A DNA stretch of 64,000 bases, taken from assembly GCF_013415105.1 (NCBI RefSeq), contig NZ_JACCDF010000009.1, forward strand, positions 62,001-126,000. The letters are read 5' to 3'. The notes beneath the pieces were generated by a model. The model saw only the letters and a program-made list of their open reading frames with translations. It did no database searches and was not told the DNA's origin. Source of the DNA: Vreelandella salicampi. GTDB taxonomy: Bacteria; Pseudomonadota; Gammaproteobacteria; Pseudomonadales; Halomonadaceae. Positions within the stretch are counted from its first letter, which is position 1. Every line of letters starts with the position of its first letter. Made by a program: the position numbers and the translations under genes. This document shows positions 57,035 through 64,000 of this stretch, in pieces.

Positions 57035-58726
57035 TTAAGAGGTTGTTTGCTGGCGGGCGGCAGATAGCTTGGCGTCAGCGGCTTTTAGGTTCTCTTGCGC
57101 TGTCGCAAGCTGGGTTTCCAGGTCCGAGAGGTCTTGCTGCGGGTCCTGTTCTGCCGTACGGGCGAGCGTTTTTTCTGCTTTGCGCACGGCCGCTTTCGCC
57201 GCAGTTTGGGCGATACGTAGGCTGCGTATATCGGCTTGAGCGGTGTCGCCGTCGTTTGTGCCAGCTTGCGCTGGGCGTTTAGCCCGAGCGAGACGCGCCT
57301 CGCGCCGGGCCTGTTTCTCGGCTTCCTCGCGAGCTAAGCGCGCTTGGCGGAACTCGAAGCGGTGTTTGGCGTGCTCGGCTTTTGTCGCTTCGATGTGCTT
57401 AAGGCGCAGGCGCGCTTTGGCCTCGCGGTAGTCATCCACCAGCGGGATATGGCTAGGGCAGACGTAACTGCAGGCACCGCACTCGATGCAGTCGAAGAGG
57501 TGGTAGCGTTCCAAGCGGGCGTCATCCCCCGCGCGGGCGTACCAGTGCAGCTGCTGCGGCAATAATGACGCCGGGCACACGTCTTCGCAGGCGCCGCAGC
57601 GGATGCAGGGCGCCTCCGTTGGCGGGGCAGGCAGCTCATCAGCCGTCGCGGCAATCAGGCAGTTGGTGGTTTTTCCCACCGGCGTGTCAAGATCGGCTAA
57701 CGCGACACCCATCATTGGCCCGCCGTGAATCAGCGTATTCAGCTCGGTGTCTTTCAGGCCCGCGTGTTGCAACAATTTACGCATGGGTGTGCCGAGGCGC
57801 ACGCGGTAATTGCCAGGGCGCATGAGGGCGTTGCCAGTAAGGGTGACAATTCGTGAGGTTAACGGGGCGCCGTCGCGCACGGCGTGCAGCACCGCTAAGA
57901 GCGTGCCGGGGTTGTGGCACAGCACGCCGACATCAGCAGGCAAGCCGCCGCTGGGCACTTCGCGGCCGAGCAGTTTTTTGATCAGTTGGCGCTCGCCGCC
58001 GCTGGGGTAGCGGGTCTCGATAACGTTGATCACCACCGGCAGCGGCAGAGCGTTAAGCGCCGCCGCCTCTAACGCGGCAACGGCCTCGGGCTTATTGTCT
58101 TCAATACCGACGATTATTTGTTCGGCGCTGGCAAGCTTGGCCATTAACTGCGCGCCTTCGAGCACATCCGCCGCAAAGTAGCGCAGCGTCACGTCATCGG
58201 CGGTGATATAAGGCTCACACTCGGCGGCGTTCACCACCAGCGTATCGAGCGAATGGCGCTCACGCACGCGGGCTTTTACCTGAGTGGGAAAGCCCGCGCC
58301 GCCGAGCCCGACAACGCCGCTGATATCAAGCCGTTCAAGCAGGGCTTCAGGCTCTGCGGTGCGCCAATCCAGTCGTTTAAGGCGTGTCTCGTTATCTTCT
58401 CCGTCACTCCCATCACCTTCGCTCACCTTGTTTTTTTCAATGACGATGTACGCGGTGTTTATTTCCACCACCTTACCGCTAATGCTGGCGTGCAGGGCGC
58501 TTGAGATCATGCTGTCGGGCTGGGCGAGCAACGTCCCGGTGTTTACTTGCTCACCTACAGCCACGCAGGGCACGGCGGGGCGCCCGCTGTGTTGACTGAG
58601 CGGCAGAATGACCCGATCAGGGAGTGGCGCATCGCTTAAAGGGCGCTCGGTCGAGCGGGTCTTGCGCTCGGGTGGGTAAACGCCGCCAGGGAAGTCCCGG
58701 TCGTGAAGTTCAAAGCCGCGCGACAT
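57035..58726 (-). CDS. rnfC: Rnf complex subunit C
   Basis: The 563-residue protein has an NADH/FMN-binding N-terminal domain (FDLHGG-like start replaced by [18 protein letters not shown]), [14 protein letters not shown] near residue 145 and two 4Fe-4S motifs, [12 protein letters not shown] near residue 370 and [12 protein letters not shown] near residue 410. A charged Ala/Lys/Glu-rich extension of about 120 residues follows and is likely coiled coil, as is common in gammaproteobacterial RnfC. It overlaps rnfB by 17 bases. Confidence 0.95.
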   Translation of the reverse strand: MSRGFELHDRDFPGGVYPPERKTRSTERPLSDAPLPDRVILPLSQHSGRPAVPCVAVGEQVNTGTLLAQPDSMISSALHASISGKVVEINTAYIVIEKNKVSEGDGSDGEDNETRLKRLDWRTAEPEALLERLDISGVVGLGGAGFPTQVKARVRERHSLDTLVVNAAECEPYITADDVTLRYFAADVLEGAQLMAKLASAEQIIVGIEDNKPEAVAALEAAALNALPLPVVINVIETRYPSGGERQLIKKLLGREVPSGGLPADVGVLCHNPGTLLAVLHAVRDGAPLTSRIVTLTGNALMRPGNYRVRLGTPMRKLLQHAGLKDTELNTLIHGGPMMGVALADLDTPVGKTTNCLIAATADELPAPPTEAPCIRCGACEDVCPASLLPQQLHWYARAGDDARLERYHLFDCIECGACSYVCPSHIPLVDDYREAKARLRLKHIEATKAEHAKHRFEFRQARLAREEAEKQARREARLARAKRPAQAGTNDGDTAQADIRSLRIAQTAAKAAVRKAEKTLARTAEQDPQQDLSDLETQLATAQENLKAADAKLSAARQQTTS

Positions 58727-59318
58727 GGGGCGGCTCCTCGGCGCGGTCGCTGGCGATGAGGTTGGCGGTGGCCGCGTTAACGACCGGTTGCCACTGGGTC
58801 AGCGGTGTGCTTCGGGGGAGCATATCGATACAGTCGACCGGGCAGGGCGCGAGGCACAGATCGCAGCCGGTGCACTCATCCTCGATGACCGTGTGCATTT
58901 GTTTGGCGGCGCCGATAATGGCATCCACCGGGCAGGCTTGAATGCACTTGGTGCAGCCAATGCACTCCTCTTCGCGGATAAAGGCCACGCGCTCTTCGGC
59001 TTGGGCTTCGCCGTCTAGCGGTTCGGGCTCGCGCCCCAGCAAATCCGCCAGGGCGGCAATGGTGCTTTCGCCTCCCGGCGGGCATTTGTTGATGGCATCG
59101 CCCTCGTTGATCGCCTCGGCGTAAGGGCGACACCCCGGATACCCGCACTGGCCGCATTGCGTTTGCGGCAGCAAGGCATCGATTTTCTCCACTAGCGGGT
59201 TGCCTTTCACCTTAAAGCGTTCACCCACAAACCCTAATAGCGCGCCAAATCCCACACCGAGACCGGCCAGCACGGCGACGGCGCTCAATAATGAAATCAG
59301 CGTATTGGATGCCAGCAT
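58710..59318 (-). CDS. rnfB: Rnf complex subunit B
   Basis: The 202-residue protein has an N-terminal helix (about residues 5-25), then a 4Fe-4S motif with CGQCGYPGC, and two ferredoxin-type motifs, [16 protein letters not shown] and [16 protein letters not shown]. It takes electrons for the complex from or to ferredoxin. It is preceded by rnfA with 31 bases between. Confidence 0.96.
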   Translation of the reverse strand: MLASNTLISLLSAVAVLAGLGVGFGALLGFVGERFKVKGNPLVEKIDALLPQTQCGQCGYPGCRPYAEAINEGDAINKCPPGGESTIAALADLLGREPEPLDGEAQAEERVAFIREEECIGCTKCIQACPVDAIIGAAKQMHTVIEDECTGCDLCLAPCPVDCIDMLPRSTPLTQWQPVVNAATANLIASDRAEEPPHVARL

Positions 59319-59349
59319 GGCGGGATCCTCGCAGAGAGAGTCAACAACG

Positions 59350-59931
59350 TTAGAGCTGAACGAGGCCGGAAAAGCCTAAAAAAGCCAACGACATTAAGCT
59401 GGCGGTAATCATCGCAATTGCCGCGCCTTGAAAGGGTTTGGGAATATCGGCCGTGCTCAAACGCTCGCGCAGGGCTGCAAATAGCACCAGAATCAGCGAA
59501 AACCCGAGCGCGGCACCAAAACCGTACAGCGTGGTATGGAAAAAGCTCAGCTCGCGGTTGAGCGATAAAAGCGCCACCCCCAGCACCGCGCAGTTGGTGG
59601 TAATCAGCGGCAGAAAAATGCCCAGTACTTGGTGCAGAAGTGGGCTCATGTAGCGCACCATCACCTCGGTAAACTGCACCACCGCCGCGATCACCACGAT
59701 AAAGCTAATGGTGCGTAAGTAGGTCACATCCAGCGGCACCAGCAAACCGTGATACACCACATAGCTCGCCGCCGAGGCGAGCGTGAGCACAAAGGTCGTG
59801 GCCGCCGACATACCCACGGCGGATTCCAGCTTGTTAGAGACCCCCATGAACGGGCAGAGCCCCAAAAACTGGACCAGGACGAAATTGTTGACCAGCGCGG
59901 TGCCGATCAGGATGACGAACAGCTCGCTCAT
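59350..59931 (-). CDS. rnfA: Rnf complex subunit A
   Basis: The 193-residue protein has six membrane helices; [18 protein letters not shown] and [16 protein letters not shown] carry the conserved cysteines paired with those of RnfE. It opens the rnfABCDGE-nth operon, 28 bases after metG on the same strand, so it may share a promoter. Confidence 0.96.
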   Translation of the reverse strand: MSELFVILIGTALVNNFVLVQFLGLCPFMGVSNKLESAVGMSAATTFVLTLASAASYVVYHGLLVPLDVTYLRTISFIVVIAAVVQFTEVMVRYMSPLLHQVLGIFLPLITTNCAVLGVALLSLNRELSFFHTTLYGFGAALGFSLILVLFAALRERLSTADIPKPFQGAAIAMITASLMSLAFLGFSGLVQL

Positions 59932-59959
59932 CAGTGACTCAGCTTATTAGGTGGCCCGG

Positions 59960-61996
59960 TTAGGTAACACGTTGGCCCGGTTCGGCGCCCGCATCCGGTG
60001 AGAGCAGGTAGATGCCGTCGTCGTTTGCGGAGGCGAGCACCATGCCTTCGGAAACGCCAAAGCGCATCTTGCGCGGCGCGAGGTTGGCGACCATGACCGT
60101 CAGTCGACCTTCCAGCGCTTCCGGCGCATAGGAGGCGCGAATGCCGGAGAAAACGTTACGCGTTTCGCCGCCGAGATCCAGCGTCAGCTGCAGCAGCTTG
60201 TCAGCACCTTCGACGTACTGTGCTTTGGCGATACGGGCAATGCGCAGGTCAACCTTCATGAAGTCATCGAAGTTGATCTCAGCGGCAACGGGCTCATCCG
60301 TCAGCGGCCCTTTGGTGGCGTCTTTGAGTTTTTGCTCTTCCACGAGATCCTCCTTTGATGCCTCGATCATGGCATCGATCTTGTCACGCTCAATGCGAGT
60401 CATCAGCGGCTTGAACTTATTGATGGTATGGTTTGTCAGCACTTCGTGGCGACTATGCCAGTCAAGCGTTGCCAAGTTTAAGAACGCTTGCGCCTCTGCG
60501 GCCATGGTCGGCACAACAGGTGCGAGATAAACCATCAGTTGACGGAACAGGTTGATGCCCATCGAGCAGATATCCAGTACCTCTTGCTCGCGGCCATCTT
60601 GCTTGGCGAGCACCCACGGCTCGGCCTCGGCAATGTAGGTATTGGCCTCGTCGGCCAGCTCCATGATGCTACGCATCGCGCGGCTGAATTCACGGGCCTC
60701 ATAGTCAGCGGCGATATCATCGCCAGCGGCAATAAATCGTGCCAGCATCTGCGGGTCGGCGCAGCTTGACGATAGCGTGCCGCCGCCAAGTTTTTTCACA
60801 AACCCAGCGCAGCGGCTGGCGATGTTGATGACTTTGCCGACCAAATCGCTATTCACCCGCGCGGTGAAGTCGTCAAGATTCAGGTCGAGATCGTCCACCT
60901 TGGAGGTGAGCTTAGCGGCGAAGTAGTAGCGCAAATACTCGGGGTTGAGGTAATCGGCATAGGTGGCGGCCTTAATGAAGGTACCACGGGACTTCGACAT
61001 CTTGGCGCCATCGACAGTGACAAAACCGTGGCAGTTGACCGCCGTGGGCGTACGAAAGTCAGCGCCGTGCAGCATGGCGGGCCAGAACAGCGCGTGGAAG
61101 TAGACGATATCCTTGCCGATAAAGTGGTACACCTCGGCATCAGAGCCTGGCTGCCAGAAACTATCGAAATCGATGCATTCGCGCTCGCACAGGTTCTTAA
61201 AGCTGGCGAGATAGCCAATCGGCGCGTCGAGCCAGACATAAAAATATTTGCCTGGCGCATCGGGGATTTCAAAGCCGAAATAAGGCGCGTCGCGGGAGAT
61301 ATCCCACTCGTTGAAGCCCGACTCGAACCACTCCATCAATTTGTTGCGAATTTGCGGCTGCACGTGACCGTCGTTGATCCACTGCTGCATGAACTCGGCA
61401 AAATCCGGCAGCTTAAAGAAGTAGTGGGTGGAGCTGCGTACTTCCGGTGTCGCCCCGGAAATCGCGGATACCGGATCGATGAGCTCCGCCGGGGTGTACG
61501 TCGCACCGCATTTTTCGCAGTTATCGCCGTATTGGTCTTCGGCGTTGCACTTCGGGCAGGTGCCCTTGATAAACCGGTCGGCGAGGAAGAGGCCCTTTTG
61601 CGGGTCGAACATTTGCTCGATATCCCGCGTGGCGATGTGGCCTTTGTCGCGAAGGCGCGTATAAATCAGCTCGCTGAAATAACGGTTTTCTGTCGAATGG
61701 GTGGAGTGGTAATTGTCAAAGTTGACGCCAAAGCGGGCAAAGTCGGCTTGGTGGGCGCGGGAGACACGCTCGATCAGCGCTTCAGACGAAATGCCTTCTT
61801 GTTCAGCGCGTAGCATGATCGCGGTGCCGTGCGCGTCGTCGGCGCAGACGTAGTAACACTGCTGGCCACGGCTTTTCTGGAAGCGCACCCAGATATCGGT
61901 CTGAATGTACTCCAGCAGGTGACCGAGGTGAATGTCGCCGTTGGCGTAGGGGAGAGCGCTGGTAACCAGAATTTTGCGCGTGGCGGTATGGGACAT
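59960..61996 (-). CDS. metG: Methionyl-tRNA synthetase
   Basis: The 678-residue class I synthetase has the HIGH-type motif [11 protein letters not shown], the zinc knuckle [28 protein letters not shown], and a C-terminal tRNA-binding EMAP-like domain (about residues 575-678, [14 protein letters not shown]). ATG 61996 gives the standard N-terminus; the open frame runs to 62113 but overlaps the preceding gene's end. Confidence 0.97.
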   Translation of the reverse strand: MSHTATRKILVTSALPYANGDIHLGHLLEYIQTDIWVRFQKSRGQQCYYVCADDAHGTAIMLRAEQEGISSEALIERVSRAHQADFARFGVNFDNYHSTHSTENRYFSELIYTRLRDKGHIATRDIEQMFDPQKGLFLADRFIKGTCPKCNAEDQYGDNCEKCGATYTPAELIDPVSAISGATPEVRSSTHYFFKLPDFAEFMQQWINDGHVQPQIRNKLMEWFESGFNEWDISRDAPYFGFEIPDAPGKYFYVWLDAPIGYLASFKNLCERECIDFDSFWQPGSDAEVYHFIGKDIVYFHALFWPAMLHGADFRTPTAVNCHGFVTVDGAKMSKSRGTFIKAATYADYLNPEYLRYYFAAKLTSKVDDLDLNLDDFTARVNSDLVGKVINIASRCAGFVKKLGGGTLSSSCADPQMLARFIAAGDDIAADYEAREFSRAMRSIMELADEANTYIAEAEPWVLAKQDGREQEVLDICSMGINLFRQLMVYLAPVVPTMAAEAQAFLNLATLDWHSRHEVLTNHTINKFKPLMTRIERDKIDAMIEASKEDLVEEQKLKDATKGPLTDEPVAAEINFDDFMKVDLRIARIAKAQYVEGADKLLQLTLDLGGETRNVFSGIRASYAPEALEGRLTVMVANLAPRKMRFGVSEGMVLASANDDGIYLLSPDAGAEPGQRVT

Positions 61997-62090
61997 AGGT
62001 AATGACACTTCCATTGACGTCAGCAGACTGTAATCAAAGACGGCGAAGCAGCCGATGCTTCGCCGGTGACAGGATAGTAGGGCGCGCTTG

Positions 62091-62372
62091 TTAGTAGAGC
62101 GCTTGCTCCTCAAGTACCACTTCGCGCAGAAGGGCTAAAAAGAGTTTATCGGCTTCAGAATGCTCAGCCGGGTCTTCAGGAATATGCACGCTGGTGGTGT
62201 CGGAGATTTCATTGGCGATCCGGGCCATCACTTCGGGCGTGCTTCCGTTGGCAAACTCTTTGCGTGCTACTTCCAGCGACTGCTCTAAAATTTTTGGGTC
62301 TTGCAATAGCTTACGGATAAAGCCTTGCAGCTCATTGATAATACGCGTTTTTTGAATTTCTGAAGCAGACAT
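62091..62372 (-). CDS. Conserved-looking small protein of unknown function
   Basis: The 93-residue protein is soluble and mainly helical ([32 protein letters not shown]), with many acidic residues and an [19 protein letters not shown] tail. AAGGAG precedes ATG 62372, which supports real translation. It stands 94 bases before metG on the same strand. The family is not recognised. Confidence 0.55.
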   Translation of the reverse strand: MSASEIQKTRIINELQGFIRKLLQDPKILEQSLEVARKEFANGSTPEVMARIANEISDTTSVHIPEDPAEHSEADKLFLALLREVVLEEQALY

Positions 62373-62480
62373 AAAGGTTCTCCTTAACGACCCAGCTTGG
62401 CCTCACCCATAAATGCGTGGACCATAGCATTTTTTGCCTTTCAGGGCATGATCGGCGTGCATCGTATAAAGATAGCATGC

Positions 62481-63683
62481 TTATAACGTTAGTCGCCCCG
62501 CCTTGTGTTTGACCGGGTTGGCGTATTGCGCGAGCCAGTAAGGCCGTAAATGCTCGGGCACGGTGGCCAAGCGCGCTTGGAAACGCTCGCGATCCTGGCG
62601 TGTGATGGCCTTGCGGGCGACAAGCTCGGGGGCATCACCAAGCGCTTCCAACGCTAGATAATGGCTTGGGTAAAGCCGGTAGCCGCCGATCACTTGGCGA
62701 TCAATCTCTGCGGCAACTTCATCCGGGGTTGCCATGTCGGTGCCAATCGGTGTGCCGAAACGTAGCTGAACCCGCCCTTTATCACCGGTGATGCCGGCCA
62801 CAATGGACTTAATATCTTCGAACTCGCTCTTGGCGTAACTGCCCTGGGTGTCGATATCGTGCAGTTCTTGGGCTTTCTGTGTATCGCAGGGATCAAATTC
62901 GTAACTGATCGACACAGGTACCAGCTTGAGCTCGGCGATGGCGTCGCCAAAATTGGCTTGGCGATCAGCGCCACGGCGCGCCATGGTAAGCATCTTAATA
63001 ATAGCGGGATCAGTGTGGTCGATGCCGTTTTTTGCCCGCCCTTCGCGCTGCGCCATCCAAATGGAGTGTTCATCCACGGTAATCGAGTGGCGAATATAGG
63101 CCGACAGCTGCTGGTAAGCGGCGAGCATCGCGCGCTTGCCGCGTATACTACGTGGCACAATGAAGCTTTTATTAAGCCGCATCAGGTCGGTCACATAGGG
63201 CTTTTTCAGCAGGTTGTCGCCGATGGCAATGCGCACGGTATCGCGGTTTGCTTGATACAGCGCATAGTTCACAAATGCCGGATCAAGCGAAATATCACGG
63301 TGATTGCCGATAAAAAGGTAGGCGCTATTATCATCCAGCTTATCCAGCCCCGCGACCTCAAACGCTTCGGTTGAGGTGCGGATCATGCGCTCCATGTAGC
63401 TCGCGATACGCATTTGAAAATCGTACACGGTGTTGACGCCTTTCACCTCTCGGCGCACCGCGTGGCTTGCCAGCGCGCGCGCCAGTGGTGGCGCCCAGCG
63501 AGCAAGCCGGGGCAGGCGAAAGCGCGTCAGGGCATCGAGTAGCTCACTATCGCGTGAAAGGCGAGCAAGCACATCAGCCACTTCATGGTCGAGGTACGGG
63601 CGAATCTCGGCCCAAGGGTCGTCAGTGTTTGCTGTGCGTGTGTTGGCGCGCGTGGTGGCGCCGGTAGCGTTGGTCTCAGTCAT
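62481..63683 (-). CDS. Glycerol-phosphate acyltransferase (PlsB/PlsC-like)
   Basis: The 400-residue protein contains the acyltransferase block I GNHRDISLDP (H-x4-D), a later block with FIVPRSIRGKRAM and WMAQREGRAKNG (glycerol-phosphate binding type), and VPVSISYEFDP. It has no clear membrane helix. It would acylate glycerol 3-phosphate or lysophosphatidate in phospholipid synthesis; which one is unclear. ATG 63683 is preferred to a TTG 12 bases upstream. Confidence 0.85.
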   Translation of the reverse strand: MTETNATGATTRANTRTANTDDPWAEIRPYLDHEVADVLARLSRDSELLDALTRFRLPRLARWAPPLARALASHAVRREVKGVNTVYDFQMRIASYMERMIRTSTEAFEVAGLDKLDDNSAYLFIGNHRDISLDPAFVNYALYQANRDTVRIAIGDNLLKKPYVTDLMRLNKSFIVPRSIRGKRAMLAAYQQLSAYIRHSITVDEHSIWMAQREGRAKNGIDHTDPAIIKMLTMARRGADRQANFGDAIAELKLVPVSISYEFDPCDTQKAQELHDIDTQGSYAKSEFEDIKSIVAGITGDKGRVQLRFGTPIGTDMATPDEVAAEIDRQVIGGYRLYPSHYLALEALGDAPELVARKAITRQDRERFQARLATVPEHLRPYWLAQYANPVKHKAGRLTL

Positions 63684-63744
63684 GCGATCCGTCAAAATAG
63701 AAAGCGATGCGAAAAGGTGTCATCCAAGCGTTATAAGCGGGTAG

Positions 63745-64000
63745 CTAGGATGGCGCTTGGGATTGTGTTTCACCACCCAGCCAGCCGATTAAGCGCTCGA
63801 TGTCTTCAGTCAATGCTTGTGCCATCAAGATAAAATCGGTTTCTAACCGGAGAAGAGCATCGTCGCCGTCATCGGCGTGGTCAGCTTCCTCAATGAGCGC
63901 GTCGCCAAAACGCAGCGACTTCAGCGCCAAGTCATCATGTAAGACAAAGTTTAGTCGCCCTTCGATCCCTAGCGCTAGCTTGCTCGCCTGGCGGCCCGTT
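63745..64000 (-). CDS. rdgC: Recombination-associated protein RdgC, C-terminal part
   Basis: The last 84 residues are visible, from GRQASKLALGIEGRLNFVL to the stop at 63745. The stretch VLHDDLALKSLRFGDALIEEA matches the conserved RdgC C-terminal domain. RdgC forms a ring around DNA and affects RecA filament formation. The start is beyond the window. Confidence 0.85.
   Translation of the reverse strand, partial: TGRQASKLALGIEGRLNFVLHDDLALKSLRFGDALIEEADHADDGDDALLRLETDFILMAQALTEDIERLIGWLGGETQSQAPS

Overview
The window looks like a chromosomal segment of a moderately halophilic gammaproteobacterium, most likely Halomonas or a close relative in the Halomonadaceae. The grounds are a complete betIBA choline-to-betaine operon, a DUF1538 pair of the UmpAB cation/proton antiporter type, a second Na+/H+ antiporter, RnfABCDGE, and a gammaproteobacterial core gene order (accB-accC-prmA-dusB-fis-purH, fxsA-groES-groEL). 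Genus is inferred from gene content and protein character; no database search was possible. No phage, insertion sequence, CRISPR array or plasmid gene was seen.

Layout. 1-880: start of fadE, leaving the window. 1057-6121: osmoprotection block (betA, betB, betI and a divergent periplasmic choline/betaine-binding protein) with a palindromic BetI-type operator. 6222-6473: tRNA-Met and SRP RNA. 6772-8429: a lone fatty acid desaturase and a broken GGDEF gene, the most accessory-looking stretch. 8426-11737: mntR and a divergent three-gene Mn(II) ABC importer. 11758-14142: two DUF1538 membrane proteins followed by a PII-like protein and a CBS-pair protein. 14300-17096: a fabI-like remnant, then a MaoC-phosphotransacetylase fusion and acetate kinase. 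17079-20773: MFS transporter, Na+/H+ antiporter, trmJ. 20928-23693: groEL, groES with a sigma-32-type promoter, fxsA. 23980-31135: SDR, an orphan outer-membrane-like protein, tRNA-Leu, comF, srkA, an exported orphan, folE, gabD. 31248-39456: purH, fis, dusB, prmA, accC, accB, dsbD. 39677-43535: inorganic pyrophosphatase and PPi-dependent phosphofructokinase flanking a degenerate phosphatase-kinase fusion. 43684-47304: rnt, argG, hlyU-like gene, DUF294 nucleotidyltransferase-like gene. 47264-52711: a four-gene signalling operon (response regulator, membrane PAS protein fused to a DEDDh exonuclease, small membrane protein, SSF-type histidine kinase). 52895-64000: queuosine mannosyltransferase-like gene, nth, rnfEGDCBA, metG, a 93-residue orphan, an acyltransferase, and the 3' end of rdgC.

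How the parts work together. Choline is captured (substrate-binding protein) and oxidised to glycine betaine (BetA, BetB) under BetI control, while the DUF1538 pair and the NhaC-like antiporter would handle Na+/H+ balance. Lipid metabolism recurs: fadE and accBC share an identical 17-base PsrA-like operator core, and a desaturase, a PlsB-like acyltransferase and a fabI remnant are nearby. Acetate/acyl-phosphate metabolism (Pta-like fusion, AckA) and the SSF-kinase operon with DUF294 and exonuclease genes suggest carbon-source sensing.

The most unusual items are (1) the response-regulator/pseudo-histidine-kinase-exonuclease/SSF-kinase operon, (2) the DUF1538-PII-CBS operon, and (3) the membrane-anchored fusion in which both the PP2C and kinase active sites appear to be lost, placed between two pyrophosphate enzymes.
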